A stretch of DNA of 64,000 nt, from positions 620,001 to 684,000 of the forward strand of contig JAUICM010000001.1 of the NCBI GenBank assembly GCA_030427885.1, in the 5' to 3' direction. The notes under the pieces were generated by a model that was not told the origin of the DNA, did no database searches, and saw only the letters and a program-made list of their open reading frames with translations. The DNA comes from Rhodothermia bacterium. Its GTDB lineage: Bacteria; Bacteroidota; Rhodothermia; Balneolales; Balneolaceae. Position numbers and translations under genes: made by a program. Below are positions 38,682 through 48,702 of the stretch, in pieces (position 1 is the stretch's first letter; each line of letters begins with the position of its first letter).

Positions 38682-40088
38682 ATGAGTCTTAAAAAAGGCG
38701 CTGAAGTATCATTAACCATTGAAGGTGCCGCTTTTAAGGGAAAAGGAGTCGGTAAAATTGATGGTCTGGCTATTTTCGTTCCCGGAACTATGCCGGGCGA
38801 TATTGTTAAAGCCCGCATCATTAAAAGAAAAAAGAATTATCGTGAAGCCAAATTACTGGAGATAGAGCAACCAAGCCCTGATCGTATTGATCCGATTTGC
38901 CAGCACGCAAAAGTTTGTGGAGGATGCAGCTGGCAGCATGTTCCTTACGAGAAACAGCTTCAGTTTAAAACCCAGCAGGTTACCGATCATATACGAAGGA
39001 TCGGTGGATTAGAAACCCCGGTACTCCCTGCCCTTGGTTCTGAAAGTTCCCTTTATTACCGAAATAAAATGGAGTACAGTGTCAGCACTAAACGCTGGCT
39101 TACCGAGGAAGAAATACACAGTGATGAGTATGTGGACGATTCAGGCTTTGCCGCCGGATTACACGCTCCCGGACGATTTGACAAGATCCTGAATCTGAAG
39201 GAATGTCATCTTCAACGAAAAGAGTCTTTTGAGATCCTGGACTTCGTTAGAAACTATTGTGTGAAAAATGGTCTTGAAGCTTATAATACCTTTGAAAAGA
39301 CCGGTTACCTTCGTCATGTGATGATCAGAACATCTTACCATACAGAAGACTTTATGGTTAATCTGGTGACCTTCAAAGATGAACCTGATACGATCAGTAA
39401 GTTATCGGATACCCTGCTCAAAGAATTTCCAGTCATTACTACGATCGTTAACAATGTGAACGACCAGATCAGCCCGACCGCTGTTGGAAGGTTTGAAAAT
39501 GTGATCCACGGTCCTGGATTTATTCGCGATCAGATCGGAGAGTTTGAGTTTAAGATCCATCCCAATGCTTTTTTTCAAACTAATACCGCACAGGCTGAGA
39601 AGCTTTATGAGGTTGCAAGAAACTATGCTGATCTGAAAGACGGTGATATTGTTTATGACCTCTATTGCGGAGTTGGAACCCTTAGCCTTTTCATGAGCCA
39701 GAAAGCCAGCAAAGTACTTGGTATTGAATTGGTTGATGTGGCCGTCGAGAATGCCAAATTCAACGCATCAGAAAATAAGGTCGAAAATGTATCTTTCATT
39801 AAAGGAGATATGAAAGATGTATTTACCCAGGAAATGGTGAATGAATTCGGAGCCCCGGATGTTCTGATAACCGATCCACCCCGGGCCGGTATGCATCCTG
39901 ATGTAGTTGCCCGGTTGTGTGAGCTTAAAGTACCCAGAATGGTGTATGTTAGTTGTGACAGTTCAACCATGGCCCGGGACCTTAAGATTCTTTCAGAAGT
40001 TTACGATGTAATTGAAGTTCAGCCCGTGGATATGTTCCCTCAAACTTATCATGTGGAAGCTGTAGCAAAGCTCAGATTGAAACAATAA
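38682..40088 (+). CDS. rlmD: 23S rRNA (uracil-C5)-methyltransferase RlmD-like
   Basis: TrmA/RumA-family enzyme making m5U in 23S rRNA (U1939 in E. coli). 468 residues: N-terminal TRAM domain (EVSLTIEGAAFKGKGVGKID), 4Fe-4S cysteines CQHAKVCGGCSWQ and KECHLQR, SAM motif YDLYCGVGTLSLFMSQKA, DPPRAGMHPDV, and the catalytic nucleophile in YVSCDSSTMARDL. The exact target uridine cannot be deduced, since some relatives modify position 747 or both. It starts 6 bp after the cNMP-binding gene. Confidence 0.9.
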   Translation: MSLKKGAEVSLTIEGAAFKGKGVGKIDGLAIFVPGTMPGDIVKARIIKRKKNYREAKLLEIEQPSPDRIDPICQHAKVCGGCSWQHVPYEKQLQFKTQQVTDHIRRIGGLETPVLPALGSESSLYYRNKMEYSVSTKRWLTEEEIHSDEYVDDSGFAAGLHAPGRFDKILNLKECHLQRKESFEILDFVRNYCVKNGLEAYNTFEKTGYLRHVMIRTSYHTEDFMVNLVTFKDEPDTISKLSDTLLKEFPVITTIVNNVNDQISPTAVGRFENVIHGPGFIRDQIGEFEFKIHPNAFFQTNTAQAEKLYEVARNYADLKDGDIVYDLYCGVGTLSLFMSQKASKVLGIELVDVAVENAKFNASENKVENVSFIKGDMKDVFTQEMVNEFGAPDVLITDPPRAGMHPDVVARLCELKVPRMVYVSCDSSTMARDLKILSEVYDVIEVQPVDMFPQTYHVEAVAKLRLKQ

Positions 40089-40110
40089 TTATTGTATCAG
40101 TATTACAATC

Positions 40111-40890
40111 ATGAAGCATCTATTCGGAATATCAGTTTTATCAGTCGTTGTGCTGATCACTTTTGCCTGTTCAAATAAAGAGCATTTGAATGACACCGAC
40201 TTCGATTTTTTTACTGACGACAGCATTCACGTCTTTGGCGATATCTTCGAAACCAATAAATCTGCACCACTAATTCTCTTGTTTCACCAGGGTGGTTCCA
40301 ATTCACGTGGCGAATATAAAACCATCATCCCGGAGCTTATTGATAAAGGATATAATATCATAACGATCGACCAGCGCAGAGGCGGCCAAACCTATGGCAG
40401 CTATAACAGAACGGTCGCTGAAATTCCGATAAATAATTACGGATACTGTGATGCTTACTCTGAGATCTCCAAAACCCTGGACCTGGCTTATGATAAAGGT
40501 TTTAATGGCAAAAAGATCCTGTGGGGAAGCAGTTACAGTGCCGCACTTGTAATTAAACTGGCAGTGGAACGCAGTTCTGAGATCGATGGAGTACTGGCCT
40601 TTTCCCCTGCTTCTGGAGAACCATTGGCGGGCTGCGATCCTAATGAATACTTTGATGATATTGAACTGCCTTTGTTAGTTTTGAGGCCAAAAAGTGAAAT
40701 GGAGTATGAAAGCGTAGCAAACCAGTTTGAACTGGCAAAAAATACGGGGCATCAAACCTATATTTCTACCCCTGGAGTGCATGGATCTTCTATGCTGGTG
40801 TACGACAGAGTCCTTGGAGATGTATCTGAAACATGGAAGGTGGTTGATGAATTCCTTGATAGCGTAGTTCAAGATGCTTCCAACAGATGA
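40111..40890 (+). CDS. Lipoprotein alpha/beta hydrolase
   Basis: 259 residues with lipobox VVLITFAC (Cys20). Alpha/beta-hydrolase features: LILLFHQGGSNSRGEYKTII (oxyanion region), then the nucleophile elbow LWGSSYSAALVIKL (Ser of GSSYS), Asp in ELPLLVLRPKSE region and His in TPGVHGSSM. It resembles dienelactone-hydrolase-like or serine aminopeptidase S33-like proteins. Substrate unknown. It starts 22 bp after rlmD; a small stem (ATTGTA/TACAAT) lies just before the ATG. Confidence 0.75.
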   Translation: MKHLFGISVLSVVVLITFACSNKEHLNDTDFDFFTDDSIHVFGDIFETNKSAPLILLFHQGGSNSRGEYKTIIPELIDKGYNIITIDQRRGGQTYGSYNRTVAEIPINNYGYCDAYSEISKTLDLAYDKGFNGKKILWGSSYSAALVIKLAVERSSEIDGVLAFSPASGEPLAGCDPNEYFDDIELPLLVLRPKSEMEYESVANQFELAKNTGHQTYISTPGVHGSSMLVYDRVLGDVSETWKVVDEFLDSVVQDASNR

Positions 40891-41004
40891 AACGCTTCTC
40901 AGGTTTTTTGATTACGGCAATAATCCTGTGTTTTGATCTGGTTATGAGTGTTTGATATTCATATTCCATTCATCTTGAATGCATAAATGTCAGTTAAAAA
41001 AATT

Positions 41005-42798
41005 ATGACAAATATTATCTCTAAATCCAGTTATCTGTTTATCATTCTTATTATCCTGACCGGCTGCAAAGGGAATGACGGATCTCCTGACGATTATAAA
41101 AACCCAAAACTGAATGTTCCCGAACGGGTTGAAAATCTTCTGTCTCAAATGACTCTCCGCGAGAAAGTTGGACAGATGACCCAGGTGGAACGAGGTGAGA
41201 TCCAGATCACTACTATAAAAGACAATGTTCTGGGTTCCATACTGAATGGCGGAGGATCGAGCCCTGGAGACAGCCCCGAAGACTGGGCAGATATGTACGA
41301 CCAGTTTCAGGAACAGGCAATGGCTACAAGATTGGGAATCCCTATCATTTATGGTACGGATGCTGTTCATGGCCATAATAATGTTAAAGGTGCCACCATC
41401 TTCCCACATAATATCGGATTAGGTTGTACCCGAAACCCGGAACTGATCCAGCAGATTAATGAGATCACAGCCTTAGAAGTGGCTGCAACCGGAATAGACT
41501 GGACCTTTGCTCCTGCAATTCCTGTAGTACGTGACGAGCGCTGGGGAAGAACTTATGAAAGTTTTGGAGAGACTCCGGAACTGGCTGCGTTATTAGGTGA
41601 GGCAGCCATTCAGGGTTTACAGTTTTCGAATGGCGAAAAGATCGCTGCGTGTGCCAAACATTTTATTGGTGATGGAGGTACTAATGGCGGTCATGATCAG
41701 GGTAATACTATTCTGAGTGAATCCGAACTCAGAGAAATTCACTTACCCGGTTATAAAGCTGCTGTTGACCAGGGAGTGTATACGGTAATGGCATCCTACA
41801 GCAGCTGGAATGGAACTAAGGTTCACGGCTCAGATTATCTGCTCACCACGGTACTGAAGGATGAGCTGGGTTTCGATGGGTTTGTGATATCCGACTGGGC
41901 AGCTGTCGACCAGTTACCGGGCAATTATTCAGATCAGGTTGAAAAAGCAATTAATGCGGGTGTTGATATGGTTATGGTACCATATGATTATCAAAAGTTT
42001 ATATCCACCCTTCTTGAATTAATTGATGATGAAAAAATATCCATAGAACGCATTGATGATGCTGTAAGCCGGATCCTGACTGTGAAATTTAAATTGGGTT
42101 TGTTTGAAGAACCTTTCACAAACAGGGATCTTCTTCCAGAGATCGGAAAAGCCTCGCATCGTGAAGTCGCAAGAAATGCAGTTCGTGAGTCTCTCGTTCT
42201 CCTGAAGAATGATAGCTCCGTACTTCCTATTTCTAAATCATCTTCCAGAATAATGATAAGTGGCAAAAATGCTGATAACCTGGGGTATCAAATGGGTGGC
42301 TGGTCGATCTATTGGCAAGGTGGCAGCGGTGATATCACTGAAGGAACAAGCATTTTAGAAGGCATAAGAGAAGTTTTTACCAAAGATGTGGACTATAACA
42401 TAAATGGAAATGGAGCTTCCGGAGCAGATGTGGCTGTTGCGGTGATAGGAGAAACGCCTTATGCTGAAGGAGCCGGTGACAAAACGGACCTCTCCCTTTC
42501 AAGTACCGACATCAATCTGGTGAAATCTCTCAAATCTCAGGGTGTTCCGGTAGTGGTTGTTTTAATAAGCGGTAGGCCTTTGATCCTGGATCCGATTCTG
42601 GATGATGCAGATGCTATTATTGCTGCCTGGTTGCCCGGTACAGAGGGAATTGGAGTTGCAGATGTTTTGTTCGGAGATTACAATCCAACTGGAAAATTAT
42701 CGGTTAGCTGGCCGAGGAGTAATGCACAGATACCCATTAATGTGGGAGATGCAAACTACGATCCACTTTATGAATACGGGTACGGGCTTAGCTATTGA
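41005..42798 (+). CDS. Glycoside hydrolase family 3 lipoprotein
   Basis: 597 residues from ATG 41005; an ATG at 40987 would add six residues. Lipobox LIILTGC. GH3 N-terminal TIM-barrel (MTLREKVGQMTQVER; GIPIIYGTDAVHGHNNVKGA; KHFIGDGGTNGGHDQGN) with the nucleophile Asp in GFVISDWAAVDQ. The C-terminal alpha/beta sandwich supplies the acid/base Glu, likely in GETPYAEGAGDK. The arrangement resembles barley ExoI-type beta-glucan exohydrolases. It releases beta-linked glucose or xylose. It is followed by an aldo/keto reductase gene at 18 bp. Confidence 0.9.
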   Translation: MTNIISKSSYLFIILIILTGCKGNDGSPDDYKNPKLNVPERVENLLSQMTLREKVGQMTQVERGEIQITTIKDNVLGSILNGGGSSPGDSPEDWADMYDQFQEQAMATRLGIPIIYGTDAVHGHNNVKGATIFPHNIGLGCTRNPELIQQINEITALEVAATGIDWTFAPAIPVVRDERWGRTYESFGETPELAALLGEAAIQGLQFSNGEKIAACAKHFIGDGGTNGGHDQGNTILSESELREIHLPGYKAAVDQGVYTVMASYSSWNGTKVHGSDYLLTTVLKDELGFDGFVISDWAAVDQLPGNYSDQVEKAINAGVDMVMVPYDYQKFISTLLELIDDEKISIERIDDAVSRILTVKFKLGLFEEPFTNRDLLPEIGKASHREVARNAVRESLVLLKNDSSVLPISKSSSRIMISGKNADNLGYQMGGWSIYWQGGSGDITEGTSILEGIREVFTKDVDYNINGNGASGADVAVAVIGETPYAEGAGDKTDLSLSSTDINLVKSLKSQGVPVVVVLISGRPLILDPILDDADAIIAAWLPGTEGIGVADVLFGDYNPTGKLSVSWPRSNAQIPINVGDANYDPLYEYGYGLSY

Positions 42799-42816
42799 AC
42801 TTAAATAAACAGTTAA

Positions 42817-43803
42817 ATGAACTACAGAACACTCGGAAAAACAGGATTTAAAGTATCAGAAGTATCATTGGGAACCTGGCAGGTGGGCGGAACCTGGGGT
42901 TCAGGTTTCGATCATAAACTGGCCTCTGAATTATTGCACAAGGCACACGATCAAGGGGTTAATTTCATCGACACTGCCGATGTATATGAAGCTGGTGAAA
43001 GCGAAAAAGCTGTAGGTGAATTTGTGAATTCTGTGAGTGATCGTATTTATGTAGCCTCAAAATGCGGAAGACAGATCAATCCCCATACCAGTGAGAATTA
43101 TACGCCTGAAGTACTTCGTGGTTATGTGGAAGATTCCCTCAAGCGAATGAATCTTGAAACTCTGGACCTGATCCAGCTCCACTGCCCTCCTACTGAAGTA
43201 TATTACCGTCCCGAGATCTTTGGAGAATTTGAGAAACTAAAAGATGAAGGCAAGATCCTGAATCTGGGTGTAAGTGTAGAAAAGGTTGAAGAAGCACTAA
43301 AAGCCATTGAGTATGATAATGTTACCACAGTACAGATCATTTATAACATGTTCCGGCAGCGACCTGATGACCTGTTCTATCAACGAGCTCAGGAAAAGAA
43401 TGTAGGAGTGATCGTTCGCGTTCCTCTTGCCAGTGGCTTGCTCACAGGAAAGTATACCAAAGATACCAGCTTTGATTCTGGCGACCATCGCCATGGCAAC
43501 CGAAACGGGGAATGGTTCGACAAAGGCGAAACCTTTGCAGGAGTGCCTTATGAAACCGGTATCGACGCTGTTGAAAAGATCAAAGCTTTATTTCCAAAGC
43601 AGGATAATCTGGCCCAGATCGCCTTAAAATGGATACTCATGAACGATAAGATCAGTGTGGTGATCCCGGGAGCTTCAAAACCATATCAGGTCGATTCCAA
43701 CTTTGCCGCGGCTGAATTACCCGACATCCCTGCGGAAAAACTGGTGGCTATCAAAGAGATCTATGAAGCAGATATTAAGCCCCATGTTCATCATTTATGG
43801 TAA
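42817..43803 (+). CDS. Aldo/keto reductase
   Basis: 328 residues, TIM-barrel NADPH-dependent oxidoreductase. The catalytic tetrad is present: Asp and Tyr in FIDTADVYEAGESE, Lys in YVASKCG and His in DLIQLHCPP. A C-terminal cofactor motif, VVIPGASKPYQVDSN, is also seen. It looks like the YhdN/general stress AKR branch. Position after the GH3 gene suggests a role in sugar metabolism. It cannot be assigned as the pentose 1-dehydrogenase that the pathway at 46-50 kb would need. Confidence 0.87.
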   Translation: MNYRTLGKTGFKVSEVSLGTWQVGGTWGSGFDHKLASELLHKAHDQGVNFIDTADVYEAGESEKAVGEFVNSVSDRIYVASKCGRQINPHTSENYTPEVLRGYVEDSLKRMNLETLDLIQLHCPPTEVYYRPEIFGEFEKLKDEGKILNLGVSVEKVEEALKAIEYDNVTTVQIIYNMFRQRPDDLFYQRAQEKNVGVIVRVPLASGLLTGKYTKDTSFDSGDHRHGNRNGEWFDKGETFAGVPYETGIDAVEKIKALFPKQDNLAQIALKWILMNDKISVVIPGASKPYQVDSNFAAAELPDIPAEKLVAIKEIYEADIKPHVHHLW

Positions 43804-43888
43804 TTCCATCTAATGTCCTTTTCATATTGACTTAGAAGTTTGCTTTTACTTCATTGCTGTTGTATCACTTCGGGTAAATGTGTCAATA

Positions 43889-44770
43889 ATGAAAAGGTTT
43901 ATTCTGTTTTTTGTTCTGTTTCCTGCACTTGCATTAGCACAGTCAGCACAAAAACTGGAATATCCCTCATTGGGAGTCGGCATAGAAATTCCAACCGGCC
44001 TTACTGCTCAGGAAGGTGAGGATGTTATCCTCCTCTCCTCTTACAGCCTTCCGCAAACACTTTTTGTTTTGTCCATGCACGAATATTCAAGCATTGATGA
44101 ACTAAAAGAGGCGGCCAGTGAACCCTATACCGAAGACAACGGAACCCGGCTGTCTCTTAAAGGTGACCTTAGAAACATTGGTGCTGATGCAGTTGGTGGT
44201 ACTTTCAGCGGTACAGCTGCAGGAGCCGCGGCAGAAGCCTTTATCATCGGGAAACTCAACCCTCATGGTTCAGGAGTAAGCATCATTGCCGTATCAACCA
44301 ATAACTCTACCTCCATCCAGGTTCTGGAGGAATATGCCATTAAGATCAATGCGGGAATCCATTTCAGTAAACCTGATGATCCTGTCCTTACCGAATACCG
44401 CAATCGTATCAATAATGCCCGCCTTCAGTATTCAAGTAACTACTCTTCGTCTGGTGGTATTGGTGGCAGCTCCAATTATTCCGAAACCTACGATATCTGC
44501 GGAGCAGGTTATTTCATTTACTACGGAAACTCATCCTTAAGTGTGGGGTCTAATTCCTCAAATGTATATGGAGGTTCAAATTCATCCAGCCAGGGAAATG
44601 GAAGCTGGAACATTGAACTCAATTCATCAAATGAACCTGTTCTCATTCTGTCTTATAATAATGGGAATGAAGAAAGATATACATTATACTACGAACGGGG
44701 ATATTTACAGATGAATGGCACCAAGCACACTATTGGACGAGGCAGTGAGTACGGGCCTGCCTGTAACTAA
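43889..44770 (+). CDS. Exported protein with Ser/Gly/Asn-rich C-terminal region
   Basis: 293 residues from ATG 43889; the GTG at 43880 gives a weaker start. Signal peptide FILFFVLFPALALA-QS. The N-terminal half (about 20-160) is a compact domain with EYPSLGVGIEIPTGLTAQEG and PHGSGVSIIAVSTNNST. The C-terminal half is low-complexity (SSNYSSSGGIGGSSNYSETY; NSSNVYGGSNSSSQGNGSW) and ends in short beta strands (RYTLYYERGYLQMNG). Resembles no family I can name. The last 60 residues recall small beta domains that report on buffer or stress proteins, but that is speculation. Confidence 0.65.
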   Translation: MKRFILFFVLFPALALAQSAQKLEYPSLGVGIEIPTGLTAQEGEDVILLSSYSLPQTLFVLSMHEYSSIDELKEAASEPYTEDNGTRLSLKGDLRNIGADAVGGTFSGTAAGAAAEAFIIGKLNPHGSGVSIIAVSTNNSTSIQVLEEYAIKINAGIHFSKPDDPVLTEYRNRINNARLQYSSNYSSSGGIGGSSNYSETYDICGAGYFIYYGNSSLSVGSNSSNVYGGSNSSSQGNGSWNIELNSSNEPVLILSYNNGNEERYTLYYERGYLQMNGTKHTIGRGSEYGPACN

Positions 44771-44840
44771 AAATAGTTGTAGCACATTCGCTTACAGTTA
44801 TTTATCCTCATAGAACCTCATCGATTAACCAACCTGAATT

Positions 44841-46103
44841 ATGTATAAAAGAGTCAAACTGATCACCGGGATTTTGATCATGACAATAGCTTGTGGTCCC
44901 TCCTCAGATCATTCTGTAATTGATGCCGTAGCAACGGCAAGAATTGATTCAACATTGCAAAGTTTTGTTGAACTGAACCGCGTTGGAGGAGTCTCTGCCC
45001 TCATCATCGAAGATGGTAAGGAAGTGTATTTCAATGCTTATGGAGATGCAGACCGAAATGATGGTACAAAAATGAATCGTAATACCATCGTTCAGATCTA
45101 TTCTATGACCAAGCCCATTACAGGCGTTTCCCTGATGACCTTATATGAGGAAGGCGCTTTTCAGCTGGATGATCCACTCGAAAAATACCTGCCTGAATTT
45201 GCTGATCCAGTAGTATACGAAGGTGATGATGAGCAAGGCGATCCAATTCTGGTTCCTGCCAAACGCTCTGTCACCGTAAGAGATATTACACGTCACACCG
45301 CCGGTTTTGCAAACGACCGAAGTGCTCCTTACACCGGCAAATTGCTGCAGGAAGCAAATCCTATGGATGCCAATAACACCCTTTCAGAATTTGGAAAAAG
45401 ACTGGGAAGCCTGCCACTTGTATTTCATCCCGGAGATGAGTGGTTTTATGGCCCTTCCGTAGATGTTCAGGCTCTGCTGGTTGAACGTCTTTCCGGCCAG
45501 CCCTTTGGAGAATATGTTCGGGATAATGTATTAGATCCGCTTGGAATGACTGAGACAAGATATTTTGTACCTGAAGAAGACCGGGACCGAATGTCTTCCT
45601 CATACACTATGAATAATGGCGATCTGGTACAGGTCCCGGATGAACAACAACATTTCTTTAATACCAATAAGCTTCCCCTTCAACCAGGTGGATGGGGTTT
45701 CACCTCTACCCTTGACGATTACCAGAAACTGGCCCAGATGCTGGTAAATATAAATAAAGGGGAGCTAAACGGAACCCGTATCCTGAAACCAGAAACCGTT
45801 GAACTGATGGCCACCAATCACCTTTCTGAAGATGTGACGGAACGCCTCTGGCTTCCAACTAAGGGAGAGGTTGGATTCGGGATCGACTTCGCGGTACGGC
45901 TCAAACCACCTCAAAATCCCGATGAGAATGCAGGTGTAGTGGGCGAGTTCTTCTGGGACGGCGCAGCCACCACCCTCTTCTGGGTTGATCCGGTTAATGA
46001 ACTGACGGCCGTATTTTTTGTACAGAAATTCCCTTTTGATGGTACTTTACACCGGGATTTCAGACGAGCCGTATATGGCCCTTTTGAAACTCCTGCTGAA
46101 TAA
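44841..46103 (+). CDS. Lipoprotein serine hydrolase (beta-lactamase class C-like)
   Basis: 420 residues; lipobox IMTIAC (Cys18). Penicillin-binding-protein-like fold: SxxK in YSMTKPITGVS, the YxN-like segment YGPSVDVQALLVE, TVRDITRHTAGF, and the third-box equivalent FFWDGAATTLFWVDP. It is an esterase, D-peptidase or transesterase rather than a proven beta-lactamase. It lies 21 bp upstream of the sugar-acid dehydratase gene, so it may be transcribed with the Weimberg genes; an acetyl- or feruloyl-esterase role would fit, but this is inference. Confidence 0.85.
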   Translation: MYKRVKLITGILIMTIACGPSSDHSVIDAVATARIDSTLQSFVELNRVGGVSALIIEDGKEVYFNAYGDADRNDGTKMNRNTIVQIYSMTKPITGVSLMTLYEEGAFQLDDPLEKYLPEFADPVVYEGDDEQGDPILVPAKRSVTVRDITRHTAGFANDRSAPYTGKLLQEANPMDANNTLSEFGKRLGSLPLVFHPGDEWFYGPSVDVQALLVERLSGQPFGEYVRDNVLDPLGMTETRYFVPEEDRDRMSSSYTMNNGDLVQVPDEQQHFFNTNKLPLQPGGWGFTSTLDDYQKLAQMLVNINKGELNGTRILKPETVELMATNHLSEDVTERLWLPTKGEVGFGIDFAVRLKPPQNPDENAGVVGEFFWDGAATTLFWVDPVNELTAVFFVQKFPFDGTLHRDFRRAVYGPFETPAE

Positions 46104-46124
46104 TAGAACACCTGAAATGGTTTT

Positions 46125-47846
46125 ATGAGTGATAAAAAAGAACTGCGAAGCCGGGAATGGTTTGGCAAAAATGACAAAATGGGCTTCGTACACCGGAGCT
46201 GGCTAAGAAACCAGGGACACCCTGATCATATGTTCCGTGATAAACCCGTGATCGGGATCTGTAACACCTGGAGTGATCTTACTCCGTGTAACGCCCACCT
46301 GAGAGATTTTGCTGAGATCGTTAAACGCGGAATCTATGAAGCCGGTGGATTTCCATTTGAATTTCCGGTCACCTCCCTTGGGGAAACTATCATGAAGCCC
46401 ACCACCATGCTGTTCCGGAACCTGGCAAGCATGGATACTGAAGAGACCATTCGTGCTAATCCTCTGGACGGCATTGTGTTACTAACCGGTTGCGATAAGA
46501 CCACCCCTTCCACAATCATGGGAGCTGCCAGTGTGGATCTGCCCACCATCGTAGTACCGGGAGGTCCCATGCTGAACGGTAAATTCCGTGGAAAAGATAT
46601 TGGTTCAGGAACGGCTACCTGGCAACTATCCGAAGGTATCAAAGCCGGAGAGGTCTCGGAAGAGGATCTGTTGGAAGCAGAAGTATGTATGAGTCGCAGT
46701 GCAGGCCACTGCATGACCATGGGGACTGCCTCATCCATGGCTTCGATGGTTGAAGCACTGGGATTGTGTTTACCGGGCATGTCAGCCATACCTGCGGTGG
46801 ACTCCCGCAAGAAAGTGAATGCCCATCTGTCCGGAAACAGGATCGTGGAAATGGTGAAGGAAGACCTCACTATTTCTAAGATATTGACCAGGGAAGCCTT
46901 CGAGAACGCGATCATGGTTAATTCAGCTATTGGTGGCTCAACCAACCTCGTGGTTCACCTTATTGCCATTGCCAACCGAATCGGGGTTGAACTCACACTC
47001 GAGGATTTTGATACCATCGGAAGTCACCTCCCAATGTTGGCCAACCTGATGCCTGCCGGTACATTCCTTATGGAGGACTTTTTCTATGCAGGCGGACTCC
47101 CTGTAGTCCTCAAAGAACTCAAAGAGCACCTGCATAATGAAGCCATTACGGTAAACGGAAAGACTATTGGTGAGAACTCTGCTAATGCTAAATGCTACAA
47201 CGATGAAGTGATCGCCAGCTTTGATTCCCCCTTCAAAAAGAATGCCGGAATCGCTGTACTGAAAGGTAATCTCTGTGAAAACGGAGCAGTGATCAAACCT
47301 TCAGCTGCTTCTGATAAACTAATGCAGCACAAAGGAAAAGCTGTGGTCTTTGAAAACATTGAAGACTACCATGCCCGGATCGATGACCCCGATCTGGATA
47401 TCGATGAAAACAGCATTATGGTACTGAAAAGCGTGGGTCCCGTTGGCTATCCCGGAATGCCTGAAGTTGGAAACATGGAACTACCAGAAAAGCTTATCCG
47501 CAAAGGCATAACTGATATGATTCGTATTTCAGACGGTCGAATGAGCGGAACTGCTTACGGAACAGCCGTTCTCCATGTAGCACCGGAATCAGCGGTTGGA
47601 GGATTACTGGCTTTTGTGGAAAACGGAGACCTTATCGAACTGGATGTGAAGAACCGGAAACTCACGCTTCTTGTGGATGAGGAGATCATTGCGGAACGAA
47701 GAAAGAACTGGACTGCCCCCGCCCCGCTGGCTGACCGTGGCTATGTGAAATTGTATATTGAACATGTACAGCAGGCTGATAAAGGCTGTGATTTTGATTT
47801 TCTTGTTGGAGGATCCGGCTCAAAAGTAAGCAGAGACTTACACTAA
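46125..47846 (+). CDS. IlvD/Edd-family sugar-acid dehydratase (pentonate type)
   Basis: Converts an aldonate, probably L-arabinonate or D-xylonate, to 2-keto-3-deoxy-pentonate. 573 residues. Fe-S cysteines: CNTWSDLTPCNAH, LLTGCDKTTPS and SAGHCMTMGTASSMASM. The N-terminal SREWFGKNDKMGFVHRSWLR opening and the length are those of L-arabonate/D-xylonate dehydratases rather than of IlvD. The next genes encode the two following Weimberg steps, which supports the pentonate reading. The exact sugar cannot be set from sequence. Confidence 0.88.
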   Translation: MSDKKELRSREWFGKNDKMGFVHRSWLRNQGHPDHMFRDKPVIGICNTWSDLTPCNAHLRDFAEIVKRGIYEAGGFPFEFPVTSLGETIMKPTTMLFRNLASMDTEETIRANPLDGIVLLTGCDKTTPSTIMGAASVDLPTIVVPGGPMLNGKFRGKDIGSGTATWQLSEGIKAGEVSEEDLLEAEVCMSRSAGHCMTMGTASSMASMVEALGLCLPGMSAIPAVDSRKKVNAHLSGNRIVEMVKEDLTISKILTREAFENAIMVNSAIGGSTNLVVHLIAIANRIGVELTLEDFDTIGSHLPMLANLMPAGTFLMEDFFYAGGLPVVLKELKEHLHNEAITVNGKTIGENSANAKCYNDEVIASFDSPFKKNAGIAVLKGNLCENGAVIKPSAASDKLMQHKGKAVVFENIEDYHARIDDPDLDIDENSIMVLKSVGPVGYPGMPEVGNMELPEKLIRKGITDMIRISDGRMSGTAYGTAVLHVAPESAVGGLLAFVENGDLIELDVKNRKLTLLVDEEIIAERRKNWTAPAPLADRGYVKLYIEHVQQADKGCDFDFLVGGSGSKVSRDLH

Positions 47847-47861
47847 CCTAACCGAATAGAT

Positions 47862-48701
47862 ATGATCGCATACAGAACAGCGAAAGGAGTCTTAATTGAG
47901 GACGCAGGAACCTATCACCTTGTTCCCGAGATATGGCATCGTTTTATAAATGATGATGATATACTATCAAAGATCGAAGAATACAGAAAAGAAGGAAACC
48001 ATATAACCGAATCGCACTCCATACAGGAGCTCAAGAACGCCATCCTCACTCCCATCGACTACCAGGAGATCTGGGCATCCGGGGTAACCTACTACCGAAG
48101 CCGGGATGCGCGTATGGAAGAATCAAAAGAAGCAGGTGGCGGCGATTTTTATAGCCGTGTGTACGATGCTGAACGCCCTGAACTGTTCTTTAAAGCTTCG
48201 CCACACCGTACCGTTGGTCCGGGCCAGCAAGTGAGGATCCGAAAAGACTCTAAATGGAATGTACCGGAACCAGAGCTTACTCTTTGTATCTCATCAACCG
48301 GTAAGATCATTGGTTATACCTGTGGCAACGATATGAGTTCAAGGGATATTGAAGGTGAAAACCCGCTCTATCTGCCCCAGGCCAAGAGTTACGACCGTTC
48401 TGCAGCTATCGGACCAGGTGTGTTTATAACCGACAAACCACTTCCATCCACCACCAGAGTAGAGCTTGATATCCTTCGGGGCGGAGAATCAGTGTTTTCA
48501 GACAAGATCAGTATCACCCAGATCAAGCGTAAGTTTGAAGACCTGGTTGGATACCTGTACCGCGAATGCAGTTTCCCATACGGCAGTTACCTAATGACAG
48601 GAACAGGCATCGTGCCGCCCAATGAATTTACATTACGATCAGGTGATGAAATTCGCATCACCATAGAACCAATAGGAACACTCATCAACACTGTTGAATA
48701 A
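47862..48701 (+). CDS. FAH-family 2-keto-3-deoxy-pentonate dehydratase
   Basis: 279 residues of the fumarylacetoacetase fold. The acidic metal-binding motif appears as [13 protein letters not shown] (Glu-x-Glu) with the later [20 protein letters not shown] and [20 protein letters not shown]. Placed between a pentonate dehydratase and a semialdehyde dehydrogenase, it most likely dehydrates 2-keto-3-deoxy-arabinonate/xylonate to 2-oxoglutarate semialdehyde. It starts 16 bp after the dehydratase, and its stop ends 2 bp before the next ATG. Confidence 0.83.
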   Translation: MIAYRTAKGVLIEDAGTYHLVPEIWHRFINDDDILSKIEEYRKEGNHITESHSIQELKNAILTPIDYQEIWASGVTYYRSRDARMEESKEAGGGDFYSRVYDAERPELFFKASPHRTVGPGQQVRIRKDSKWNVPEPELTLCISSTGKIIGYTCGNDMSSRDIEGENPLYLPQAKSYDRSAAIGPGVFITDKPLPSTTRVELDILRGGESVFSDKISITQIKRKFEDLVGYLYRECSFPYGSYLMTGTGIVPPNEFTLRSGDEIRITIEPIGTLINTVE

Positions 48702-48702
48702 T

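Noticed and set aside
42817-43803. Aldo/keto reductase as the missing pentose 1-dehydrogenase
   Set aside because: The catalytic tetrad is present but specificity cannot be read, and it is separated from the pathway genes by two unrelated genes.
44841-46103. Beta-lactamase resistance gene
   Set aside because: SxxK is present but the protein is a lipoprotein of the broad serine-hydrolase/esterase group in a sugar-utilisation context; there is no evidence of antibiotic hydrolysis.
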